Origin: Trichuris trichiura | Lineage: Eukaryota; Nematoda; Enoplea; Trichinellida; Trichuridae | NCBI GenBank assembly: GCA_037903355.1 | Contig: JBAJFE010000004.1 | Span: 4,262,001-4,326,000 of the forward strand | DNA length: 64,000 bases | Direction: 5' to 3' | Part shown: positions 1 to 12,900 of the stretch, piece after piece | How positions within the stretch are numbered: position 1 is the first letter of the stretch | Layout: each line of letters starts with the position of its first letter | The notes under the pieces: model-generated | Database searches by the model: none | Told to the model about the DNA's origin: nothing | Seen by the model: only the letters and a program-made list of their open reading frames with translations | Position numbers and translations under genes: made by a program

Positions 1-813
1 TAAAAGAAGTAGTTACCATGTTTTCAACGTAATCGGCCGCTTGTTATTACTCTGCGGAAGATGCCTTGTTTAATAAAGACGATGATATGTAAATTTCTGA
101 AATTCTTAAAATTGAACTAAGCGAAATCTTTCAATGATCACTGCAACCGCTTTACCAATGCCAATGAGTGCATAACATGGGTTTCAAAAAGACAATAAGA
201 AAAGAAACAAGATGGTCAAGGCGAACATGCTTTGAAAGCTTAAGCTCAATGAATGAATAGTCAGACTTAGGATTACAGCATGCAGCTGCGTTATATTATT
301 TGCATAAAATAACCCTTCATTTCCACTTTCCCGGACTCTTTAGAGCGCGGCGAGAAATTTCTCTTTAATGAGAGAATGCGTGGGCAGCAGTCAGGGTCGG
401 AACAATGTATTATAATCGTCAGAATCATCAACTGGTTAAAATTGCACTCGTAAAATATTTCCAATCATTAATAGATTGTTTTGGCGGCCAGATTTGTTAA
501 AAACCATTTTCTTTTCTCGCATATTATCAATCATATCACTTCTTAAGCAGATCTTACGCCCACTCAGGTGTTTGCTAACAAAAACCTCTGACGCAATTAA
601 ATACTTCAGTAACGTTCGTATTTACTTTCTGAACAAACGGTTACCTTCCGGCAGAGTAAAAATACTAATAGGAAGAATGAGCATTAAAAAGAAACAATGC
701 AGCTACTGCGTACGCGACGTAATTTGAGTTAAGTTGAACGGAAGCATTTACTATATGACAAAGTGAACTTAGTCAAACTTCAGAGGAGAACAACGCTCCG
801 CTTTCAAAATTGC
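1..813. other. Downstream spacer of gene A, duplicated
   Basis: No gene seen. The stretch resembles about 51480-52340, the spacer between gene B exon 1 and the end of gene C (shared words include ttactctgcggaagatgcc and tgtttaataaa). It therefore belongs to the repeated gene-plus-spacer unit. Confidence 0.6.
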
Positions 814-954
814 TCAAAGTGAGTTGGTACTCATGCTGCTTTCGGTATTTTTCTGAGGCTTATGGCCAAGCAACATCTTACGAGCTGACATACCGAAATA
901 TGCTGTGAAGGCTGCAAGCAAACACCACAGCCCAACTGCAACACTCCAACAATT
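814..954 (-). CDS. Gene A exon 17 (TM5, C-terminus)
   Basis: 141 nt with TGA at 816-814. NCWSVAVGLWCLLAAFTAYF is TM5, then a 26-residue cytosolic tail ending MSTNSL, longer and different in sequence from the B and C tails. Confidence 0.87.
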   Translation of the reverse strand, partial: NCWSVAVGLWCLLAAFTAYFGMSARKMLLGHKPQKNTESSMSTNSL

Positions 955-3900
955 CTAAAAGAAGATACCAATAGATAATAGAATGAACGCACTATGGCGC
1001 AGCTTACTATTTTATGAAACGCATTCCCGCAGGTGGAGTTGAATGCGCTTCTGACAAAATAAGTCAGTTCGTCGCATCGGAGAATTTCACTTTTAAACTA
1101 AACTTGATACATTTAAATGAATGTCATGCCGTGAATGACCAGACTTAAAATGAGTATATGAACGAAACGACATAATAAAATTAAAGGGAGGCAACGTAGT
1201 TAAAATAAAGCCGCATTTCAAAATATTACGCGTGCTCCGTAAGAAGTAAGGCTGACTACTCAATCTAGTAAAATTAAGAAAGCTGATGATAAACTTGACA
1301 ACACTGGCAATGGTCGGCAACAAAGGTACATAACTGCAGCTCAAACTGTGTTTTCGCAGAGAGATCTTGATGACTTACCATCAGCTGGACAGAATAGCCC
1401 AGTTAATTCGACTACTTTCATATCAGAGTCATTAAGGAGAGAGGATCAATTCATCCAACCGATGGCAAGTTCCATTTTTTGGCATTGGTAAGACGTGATA
1501 AACTTGCCGGGACAAAATAGCTGGGCTAAGTCATTAGCGTTCAGGGAGAAGGAAAACTTAGCATCCATCAGAATGTTGTTGTAAGTGCTAGAAAGAGGGC
1601 GAACAAGACGTGACAGCACCAGCTCATCGTAAATGTTTTAACTGGTTCCGTAATGAAGCTAATTTTACTACTTCTAGTGGCTGAGTTTTCATGCCACTGC
1701 TCTTTCCTGGGCGTTGAATCAGCAAACATTTAATACGCAGCTAATGCCAAAGTGAGCTATTCGAAAGAATTTAAACTTCTCTATTACCTGTTCTTAGTTT
1801 GAAATTCAGCTAATTTTTTGAATTCAAGGCATTTTGCGACGGCAGAATAAACTTTCTTGTATTGATAGATGAACTGCTACTAAGGCCCAGTCGTTGAAAA
1901 GCTGAAAAATAGTTTAAAGCTTTTGGGATTTAGCTGGTTCCGTCGTCAGGCGTTGACAGCGGAACCTGTTGTGAAACATATTGGATGAAAAACTTCCAAA
2001 CGTCCTTTTCTGGGTAACAGACAGGTTCGTAACGTAGGTATGGAAAAAGCCCCTTCAGTTAATGGCCAATAAATTTTATTCCCGTAACTTTCGGTTCAAC
2101 CTTAATCCGTTTTCAGCAGTAGAGAGATAATGGAAAAGAGAGCTTTCAGAACGCTGATCCCGATTTTCCATTATTTATTTACCACTGAAGACGGGTCAAG
2201 CTTGAACCAGGAAGCAACGGGTATAACATTTATTGGCTTTTAACTAATGGAATTTTTTCCGTGCCAATATTACGTACTCAAGATGCATCGTCACGTACGC
2301 CAAGATCTTACGTTTTCAAAACAGACGGGCTGTCAAAACAGTGCTAACCGTTTTTTTACTGCATGTATAAAAATCATGTTCTTGTCGACCTACATAAGCA
2401 AAATAACTTGCACTCGCTTACATGCACATGACTGGAAAAACGTGTGGCAATGCCAGCGGGGTGGATAAAAATTTCTGCAGAGCAAAAAGCGAGGACGATC
2501 TGCTTGAAGACCGCCCTGAATGATCACACAAGTGAGACCCAATCATGATCGCACCCTAATGCGTGCAGTGACCAGCGTCAAGTACGACTGTAACCGCGGC
2601 ATGTTATTCTTCAGACGCTAACTGACTGTAAGGTCGCGCCAAAGTGAACTCACTGACACCACTAACGGGGGGATCACGTCTCATATAAGGAAACGGATTT
2701 AGCCAATGTGACTCTTTTCTCCGTCATATGATCGCTTATATTGGGAAACAGTTCAGAGAATCAAGGTCCTCGTTTTTGGCGCAACCGTTCTGCAACAAAA
2801 TGTGATACGGTTGTTTGAACATCGGCTGAACTTTACAGGAAAAAATAGATTTGTACTTAAGCCACCATTCATAACGCAGGACTTGGAGATGGCTGCAATC
2901 AGTGCATGTAAAAGTGCGTTTGATTCTTTTGCTGACAAAGTTGGTGAGTCTTTTTGTCGTTAATGCTATTCTGCCGTGAATGTGCTTTCCGCTGGGCAGT
3001 TACGCAATGATTACATAACACGTCACGCGATAGCTGGATTGTGCGCGCAGCAGAATGGTTACAGAGAACACGTGGAATAATCGCGTTAGCGCAGCCGCTG
3101 TTGCTCAAAGCATTTCTGCGTAAGCTGAAAATTCTCCAAACGTTTCTATGATGAAATTTAAGGTGACTATCACATTAAAGCCAAGCTAAAAACGTTCTTG
3201 GTATCCTAAGTGTCGCAATCTCTACTCAGTAGTAAACTCGTCACAGTTCAGTGATCTATCATAGCGTGCCATCAAAGGCCATTAGTAATCGGAGCATCAA
3301 ACGTCTCAATGCTGCGACGAAAAGTAGAGAGCGTTGCCGTGTGTGGTTACATTGCCGGCGGGAACTAAGGATCGAGGTTTTTGTGCTTTTAGTTTTTACA
3401 GTGCATTTAGTAGAAAGTTCAAAAGGCCAGATCGCCTGCGCGGTATATGAGTGCTGGAAACTTGAGAACGCACATTAGCTGCTTGTTGACACTGCTGCTT
3501 CTTCGAGCACAGAAAATTTCGGAAGCTTTTGACGGATTTAAAGTATATGTGTTGTACGAAACAGTTTAATGTTTAGATGGGAGCCTAGCATTCCGCATCG
3601 TCCATGTTTCTTAGTCAGTGCTGCATGAATTCAGTCGCACGCAGATCCTGACAACACGGAAAGTTGATCCTGAGAGCAAAGCACCTTAGTTTTAAATCAA
3701 ATATCTGTAATTTACTTGAAGCTTTACAGAAATGAACTGAAACCAACATTTACATCATTCATTACTTGACAAAATGCGCTTTGTGTGGAAAGGGTCGGGA
3801 AACCAAACTGAAAACCCTACTTGTAAGTGGAAAACTTAGCCACACAAAAAATATTTTTCAAAAAACAAGTTTCCACTGAAGTCATGCAAGGCGGAAATGT

Positions 3901-6900
3901 ACTTACTGCACTGTCTACATGTCTCGTGTATGTAGGAACACTTCTCAAAAATTGCTCCTTTGAAGGGTTCGACGATTTCTGCCCAGTGCACAATGGCTTG
4001 ATCCTATTACATATATTGATCATCGCATCCATATTCCTGTTGTGCTGAGACTTAATCTCGTCTCTTTTAAAACAACGGTCCCCGGAGTAAGTTGTAAATT
4101 TTTGCGCGGCAATGTTTGCCTGAACAACAAGTTAAAGAAGAAAGAAGGATGCTGAGAACGTACCTTGCAAAGACGCAAGTCGTCACATAGCGCTTTACAT
4201 GTGCTACTACTTGGTAAGCTATGACGGGGATAACGTCTTGACAGGGATTTACCAAACTGTGTATCATCATGCGCTGGTTGTCTGTTTCGCAGATGAAGTC
4301 GCATTTTTTCAGTATCGTACTCAGCAAGGTAAGGCCATGCTTCTTCTTGTTCAGGCAGTAGTTGCTTCAATTTTATAGCACTTGACTGAAGCCATTCTGT
4401 CATAACGAATTTTGTTCTTTGCAACCTTCCTGATAGTTTCGAGAATGGTGAACTTTTAGCTGATCTTAATACTGTAAAATTTCTGGGTTGTGAGCTATGT
4501 GAAAGTGAGCCATCTTGCGACAATAATATCTCTGCTCCAAAAGGAAGCCTGCTGGACGCTTCGGAAAATCGACGATGTAATTCACCGTCTTCACCCTGTA
4601 CATCGTAAGAACTTCGGCTGACTGCTCCTAACGTTCCCCATTTTCGATTCAGCAAGCTAAATAACCTTTTCCGCCGTTTAAGTGCTTGGACTGAGGTGAT
4701 CTGAAACGTTAAGACTGCATCTAGAGTACAATATCTACTGACAACAGTATGGAAAAAAAATTATTTTTATATCTAAAAGATGCTAATATTTATTGATTCC
4801 AATGAAAGCGCTGTACTGAGAAGAGAACTTAGGCGGGAAAGTGAGATAGTTGTTCCTGTTTTCAAAGTAAATGAACGATAGGATTTCTTGTAGCACAGGT
4901 TGAACCGAAAGAACAAGAGTAAACACTCGCTTTATTCAACAAGAATGTTGGCGATCGTTCTCAAGCGACAAACCAACCAAGGATCTACAATCGTTCGTCC
5001 AGTCCTCATACAGTCTTTTCGCCCTGGTCAGGTCAGGTCGCATCCAGCAGCGGGTCAGGCATTATGGCTATCATGTGTGGCCTGGGGATGGTCTCCATTT
5101 GCTGTTTTCGTCAGCGACCGTAGGGGGGTTGGCAGGCCCATGCTCGCAGGACAAAATATTTATCACATTTATAACAAAACGTCAGAGAAAAGACTTCTTC
5201 TTCCCACGCTAATGACAGGACCTGAACTTTATGAAAGCTCCGTTTCATTCCTCTTTTTTCACGGAACTTTTATTACGAAACGAACATATAATACTGTACT
5301 CTCCTTTGTGAGAACCTAGACGCCCTTTAGTACGTGTCGTATCATTAAATGACTGGTAGGAATCTAGAACGTGAAAGAACATTTGCCCGTACATCCACAG
5401 AATCTTGCCTAAAGGTAAGGACGCGCCAAAGGATGAAACAGTACTTACAAACAGATTTGTCAGTTTGAGCGTGAGATTAGAAGTTTTCCAATTCAAAATA
5501 ACGAAGATGGTCTTTCGCTGTTCACATTTACTGTAACAGTTAAAATGGTTCACTTGTCAAACATAGATGAACACCTTACTGGATAATGTCCGTCACATTT
5601 ATGTCCTTAATAACAGTGTTGACTTCTTGAGCGTCAAGCAAAGAAGAAGAAATGCCGCCAGATTTTACAAACGAAGAGTTCACCAACCAACGCAAATAAT
5701 CATTAGTAGCGTTAGAGAAAGGCTAAAAACAATGAGCATAATGTAAAGTGAAACAAGTGGAATTTTTCATCGCTTACACCAATGAATGTCTTTATACCTT
5801 CAACGTCTTCCAAACGTCGGCAGGCATAGTGCACATTTGCCCCGACAGTAAAAAGTACTAAGAACACTAGGGAACCCAGTAAAGCAGTCCAATAAGCAAT
5901 GCATGTTGAACTAAAATAAAAGTGCGCTTAAGTAGAGTAAAATGGATATCAAGAGTTTGTTGTTAGTGTACAGCCCAAGTAATTTCTTGAGGCATTTCTC
6001 AGACACACGAAAATGACAGCGTCCACCTTCAGGCCCAAAGACAAATAATAGTAGCACTGCAAAGCCGAACAGAAGAAATGACACAGCGCATGCTAATGCG
6101 CACCATGCGATAACGCTCATTTGTCTAAAATAGAAACGTCAGTGAATGGTGAAACGGTGCAGAGAATTTCAGACACCAACAGCTTGTCAATATTCAAATG
6201 CACACGTAGCTCAGGAAGTACTGCTGTCTACGGCAGCAGTGAATGTTCGATTTGCCCATATGACATATATAATGGAGCATTGGAAATTAGAACGTACGTT
6301 CTTATCTCATTTTAAAAAATGAGACGGGAAATTTTTAGGATGCATCTTATTGTAGACAGTGAGTTCTATCCAGAATAAGATAATATGCGCTACACTTGCG
6401 CATTGCAAAGGCAGAGGTGTCTTTCCTTAGATGTCCAAAGTGGATAGGCGGTAAGCTGATAAGGAACATGCAAACACCAGCAAACTGCGCATTCAATCAA
6501 TAAATGAAAAGTGGCCTAGGGTCTGTTCTATTGACATCCACACGTTTAACAAGGTAAGCAATACCACAAGGAAATGAAAATAATTTAAAGTATTGATTAA
6601 CTCAAAATGTATCACAAAAATGTTACAGAAACTGTAATGGTTATTTACTCTCTTATGTTTTCTGTAAAATGTTCTCTTTAAACAACGATCAGCACATCTA
6701 AAGCATTGTTTTTCTTAATGAATAAGTAATCCAAATGTTGAAACTACCAACCAATTTTTATACTTCACACGGTGTACATGAGAACGAATACTGACTTCAA
6801 ATTAGTAAAAGAAACTTTGAGCTTGACGCACCCAACTTTAAGTCGACGTTATGTTTCAACAGAAACACAACAGTGCATCAGTATTTCTTCAAAAAAAGAA

Positions 6901-9900
6901 TGAGCTTTCACTTTGCTCACATGATACTGTGTTTGGAAGTAAGGAAGAATACAGTGAACGTAACCTGTAGGTGTTGTATTCTTTGATATGCGCGCTGTAA
7001 TTCGATAACGTTTCGGCGAGCTTCCTGGAAGGAGAAATCTAAACAATAGGCAACACTTATGATACGGAACAATACACAGTTAAATCGAGAGGGTTGTGTG
7101 CTTCGCAGAAATATTCTTAAAACGACTGAAAGTACCGCGAAAAGATTTAGAAGAAAAAACGACTAACAATGTTTATGCATTATCCACCCATGATTAAATT
7201 GTTTCTTCTTACGATTACGAGACATATTCCGCAAAAAAACAGTTTAATCATGAAAACCTACAGTCCCATACCAAAAAGCTATATTTTCAAAATTATCTAT
7301 TCATAGCCAAAATGATCTGACTTATGCTTGAAGTTTGAAAGTTTTTGTTAACAAGAGCTTGGCCTGTATGAACACCCTGAAGATGGGATCAGGTCTATCC
7401 TAAAACGTACGTTTACTTATTTCCTGCACGTTTAAAAAGATCTTTCTTACATTTCATATCATCTGCTCAACGAGACTGCTGTAATCGTTATATAATAATC
7501 GGAATTATGAGCAACGTACATTTTTGGAAGGTGCACAAAAAGCGTCTAATCACCACCAAACAGTTCCATAGCACTGCTACAAAAAGAACCGTTGCTGAAA
7601 GAATGACGCATCTCTTTAGAAAATGTGAAATCGGCAATACAGGTTTTATAGTGAATAACGCAGACAAATTCAAGAAAACAGTAGTCACTCAAAACAGAAA
7701 GTAGAAGTCAAAAAGAAATTACCTGAATTTTTTCTACGTAAATTTTTACGAACTCACCAAAAGAAAACAAAACTATAAGATTAAATGTTTTTTCTAAAGA
7801 AAACAAAACTATAAGATTAAATGTTTTTTCTAAAGAAAACAAAACTATAAGATTAAATGTTTTTTCTAAATGTTAAAGAGGGTGAGCCTCATCAGTCATT
7901 GCTGATTTGGGTGCTCTCAGTTCCAGCGACGATACCATCTACTCGCAGTAAACGCCAAGAATGAAGAAATACACACATACGAGCGTTCTCGCCTTATGAT
8001 GCATTTCCTTCTAAAAGTTTCATCTTAAGCCGAAACGTCTAATCAATGCACTTGGTGCCGAACCGGACAGTAGAGGCGGCGGTTTGCAACTTGTAGTTTC
8101 TCCATTGGTCGCGGTTGGTGATACATCGGTTCAATGCCATTATTGATATATGTTTACGTTTAGGCTTACGTTAAGATGAACTTAGACTGCACGCTATTTT
8201 ACCCAATTCAGCTTGGGCAAGGCGAACTGCCGCGGTGGGACGCCGTCACGGCGAAATGGATACGGCAAACCGTAACGGACCCACGCTGGAGATTAAACCC
8301 CAAAATCAATTGAACGTCAGAGGTTCGAACAGCCTGTCTTAATAAGATTAAACCTTTGAATAGAAAATATAACTTTTTGGTACGGAACCATAGGTTTTCA
8401 TGTTTGAATTCTCTGTATGAAGATTGTTCCGTTAAAAAATATATCAGAATTTTAATTGGTGGTCTGTTGTTTTCAGGCAAAGCTCTGTAGCATTGTACTG
8501 TGAGTAGATGGTATCAGATACCATCTCCTCGCAATAAACGAATGATCCACAAGAGTGAAGCGCCATATTGAACATTCAGTAAGTACTTGAGCAACATGTA
8601 TCAACAGCGTTGGTGTTACTGCGCCTTTGGCTACAGATTCAAGGAGGCTTGACAGCGGATAAGAGGTTGCGTCAGTATCAGCACCCAACATGCATCCTCT
8701 GACAAACACGATGCGGAGCCTAGTTTAGGATGCCTTGGCAATCTATGGATTAGAATTTCGGGTCGATGTTAGGTTCGATGGCAGGCGGAGAAAGTTAAAG
8801 ACAATAAGATATTATCGACTCTAATGTTGCCTTTGATAATGGGAACACACGGGTCCAAACAACGTAACAGTGTTCTTGAATTTTTGCTGATGAAAGTGCT
8901 TCCAAAGTTTACAGATATATTATTGGGACATCATCATCGCAATGCGCAGCGAAGTTCAAATTCAAAAAACCATTTGTGCACGCAACTAATATGTATGTAT
9001 ACATATCAAGAAAACCTAAACGCGCTTGGAACGCATCATCCGCGGATACAAAAGTTTCGTTGCTCATGCAAGCAGAATTGCGAACTGTAAGTCATCGCCA
9101 CAGCAGCAATGAAAAAACTTCCTGCTCACCGAAGAGGATAAACTATCGAACAATTGTCGAATTGCTGTTAGAGGTCCAGTAGCTCGTCGCGCTAGATCAC
9201 CTATGTCTAAAAATATGAGATTAAAATAAGTATAATCTAATTTGACATACCTGATGCGGTTGGCGGCGAAGTTTGCTGAACTTCCTGAACGATACGAAGG
9301 AGCTAAAAGTATTGTCGTAAGGTTAACCAGTTAAAACTTATAGATTTATACAGACTTAAGTATTTGTAAATGGACTGCTATAAAACTGGGGCATAGACAA
9401 AAAGAATCGAAGCAGCTCGGTAGAGAAACGCAAGAACGAAGCATCTGGACATCCTTTTACGTAGCCATTAGTTCCCCCGCAAAACCACGGCAAAGTAATG
9501 CAGTACGCAGTGGCTCTGGCTTAGGCAGCTTTAAAAGCCTTAACTTGTAGCATATTCAACAAACGCAAACATCTAGTGGACAAAGAATAAAACTAACTCT
9601 GATAAAGAGCTTAGGGACTAATACTTGGCGGAATAGCGTGAAACGAAAAAATCAAACTTCAGATTCCGCAAAGAAAAACGTGCAACTAGGAATGAGATTC
9701 TTGCCACGGAAAAAGAAATGAACCAAAAGTCAATACGGATAACGCGGCGCTGCATAACGTCAATCCACACATAGAAATAACGTATGTACACGGTTGTAAT
9801 GGTTAGTAAACTTAACGCAACATACCACTACATTCTTACGTTAAATTTAAAAAAATATAGCTGCATTATTCCCACTTCATGTTTCTGTACAGCCTGAACA

Positions 9901-12900
9901 ATAAAGGATTACTGTCCTACAGCGTATGAAAGGTTAAGATCAGGTTACGACAGACGTGAAAATAAATCAATCAGAAATGATAGAGGTAAGGTATAAGGGA
10001 TAAACAGTACGCAATCTGCCAGCCATATCCAGGGTTTAATGTGAGTATGAAATGTTCAACGGAAAACTGTATAAGTAAATAAGTTAATCCTAATTTGATT
10101 TCCTCATCTTGAGCTCGCCATCGCAACTTTTGTTTTTTCGAGACCGCCCTAAGTAGGCTCTGACCGGATTCGTTTAGCGTACGTTGTATACTGTAACTCG
10201 ACATGACGCAGTGATAGAAGTCATTCGTTACTGCCGATTTGATAACATTCATCGTAGTTACAATGAATGAATTAAGATAAGTAGCCACTGAAAAAAACTT
10301 TAAAGCGAAGTAGCAAATCTTTTAAACGTTTCCCAGAAGTTAGGCAGAACATACAAGCAGCAAAAGGTGTTCGTGGTAAAGAATTTGAGGATGGTGATAG
10401 GTGAAGCTAAAACTTTTGCTGGGGAATTGCTAGGGAATGAAAGCATAAAGGAACCTGCTCTGCCACTTACAAAGAAAGAAAGAGGAGGATGAAGTTAAAA
10501 ATAACAGAGCAGAAATATCAATACAGGAGCGATACCTAAGTTGACTGGAATTTCCTTAGTTACGCAATGATTAAAGAACTAATTCAAAGAATGGAATCCC
10601 CACATGAAACGGCAATATTGTTATCCATATGATTATTACACGCTTGCAATCCCATTGGCAACACAATTTTATAGGATAAAAGTTAAAATGACAATAACCT
10701 CACATTGCAATGTTTCTGCAAAGACATTCCAGATGAATGAAGCTAAATTATCAGAAAGGAACAATGTCGACTTTGTCTGCTTCTGACACCTCAGTTTGGA
10801 AGTAGACATGGTCTCGATGATGGTCATGCTGCATCGTCCAAAGATGCCAATAAGAACACAACGCTTCACGTAAATGTCTACATAATTAACGTCAATCTAC
10901 GCGCCATGTTTTCATCGTTCCAGGATGCATATTGAGAACTTCGTACAGCAGTTCATAACTTTTATTTCAGAATGTTGTTATAGTTGTTACATTTGAAAAC
11001 AAAATTTTTTGAAAACAATTTTTCCTAACGGGTGTGTGAATTAGCATTATGCTACAGATAAGCTATCCGTTCAAAGTTCTATTATAATTGCGAAGCTTCA
11101 GAGAACACCTGTCCCCATCCTCAGCGCATGAAAATGACAGAGGGAATACTGGCATAGCCTTATGTAGGACTAGTGCTTTAAACCGCGGGGAACTTGGTTA
11201 TTTTTACATGAGCAACAACATTATTAAAATGAGGGTGTGGGCTGGTTGGTCGAGACGTTTAGATTAATGGGGAGTGTGTTGTTGATGTTTAAAAAAAGAG
11301 ATGATGGGAAAGGGAAGGGGAGGGAAGAAGGATCGGGTAGGGGAGGAAACTGGAGGAGGTGGAAGGGGAAAGAAATGGAGCAAAGAAAGAAAGAGAGGAA
11401 AAGGAATGAAGAGGGGGCATGAGCAGTTGGCGGGCTGAGGATATTTCCCAAGACACCGTGGAGCACCGTTACTGTCCCTGTGTAGGCGGTACCCGTAGGA
11501 GGCAGCAGTTTCTAGCCCTGATGAAGTTTGTCCAGGATTCACTGAGTGCGGTGCCACTATCCCTGTTGACGTTCGGGTTGAACTTTATTTAGGGAACTTC
11601 TTTGATCTTTCTAATCATAAAGTGCCTCTCTTTGCACAGCACTTTTGCACGCAGTTGGCCCGTGCATTGCGCTGCGTGTTGTGCCACCGCTGAACTCTGG
11701 CTGGCTTTCTCCATGGCAACTCGCGGATCTAGTGTGGGCGGACGGCCACGTGACGTGATGGACGGTTCTCCGTTCAAACGGTTGACCGCGTTCCTGTACC
11801 TGGTTAAGGACCTCATGTGCTCATGCCACCTGTGTGCCAGCGTATAACATGTTTCACCAATGTACGTGGATGAACATCCACATTTGATTGCATAAACTAC
11901 CCCGGGGCACTGGTCAAGAGGTACTCTTTCTTTGTCATTGCGTAGGATGGAACGAAGGTTTTAGTTTCCTTTGAATCAGACCTGAAAACCCAGTCTGTTC
12001 CCAAGCCTTTTGATTTTTTCTCCCAGGCCTGCGTAATATGGGAGGATGAGCCGCAGCCCTGAAGCAGGTTTTTTGCTCTTGTCCTCCCTTCCAGTTTTCG
12101 CCGGATTGTTGAATTTATGATGTAGGTGGGGAATCCATTTTCCTTAAAAGTTTTTCGCAGGTGATCCAGCTCCTGTTCCAAGTATTCTGGGTCACAGATG
12201 GCCAAAGCGCAGTCCGCCATGCGCCCCAATATCCCAGTCTTAATGTGTCGCGGATGATGCGACTTGTACTCAGCATATTTGTCTGAATGCGTCGCTTTTA
12301 GGTAGACGGTAATTTTTATACCCTCCTGCGAACGAATGATGAGGATATCCAAGAACGGGATGTTTTCTTCAACCTCTTTTTCAATGGTGAAGGTTACCAA
12401 GTTGGGAAATTCATGGCTTAATATTTCTAGAAAGACGTTTTCGTTTCCTCTTCTGAATATTGCAGAGACGTCGCCCACCTATTGTTTGAAGAACATGGGC
12501 GCAATTTCATTGTCGGTCTTAGAAATGTTTCCAACTGCATTGGTATCAGAGGGACGACCATCATGCTTCGGGCAGTCTGTGCTCAGCTGGGATGGCATTA
12601 CTGCGGAGTACCATTAGGGACGACAGACGGTTTTCGAGCGGCATCAGACACCATTTGGTCGCACCTTTCTGGATCAGTGAATAAGGCTCTCCTCTAAAGC
12701 CTGGACAACCATATCAGGGTCTACGCGCATGGTAGTACGTAGGAACCAAAAACGAGACCTAGGTAGAAAGTTTGCGTCGTTATACTACCATAAGAAACGG
12801 ATGAGGGAGACATCAGTTAGGACCAGGTGATTCCAAGGACACGACTCCACGAATGAACGGACACCAGAACGAACAGTGGTAAATTTGCGCTCGATCACCT

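Noticed and set aside
476..727. 83-codon plus-strand open frame near the left edge
   Set aside because: No recognisable motif; it lies in the duplicated spacer and the matching stretch at about 52.1 kb is not open.
7757..7871. Tandem 36-bp repeat as a CRISPR array
   Set aside because: Units abut with no variable spacers, and the genome is eukaryotic.
11237..11422. Open frames in the purine-rich stretch (and mirror at 15609-15794)
   Set aside because: Low-complexity G/A-rich sequence in the Penelope 3' region; frames follow from composition.
12482..12697. Plus-strand frame MFEEHGRNFIVGLRNV...
   Set aside because: It crosses the junction between the inverted arm and the plus copy, so the joined protein is an artefact.
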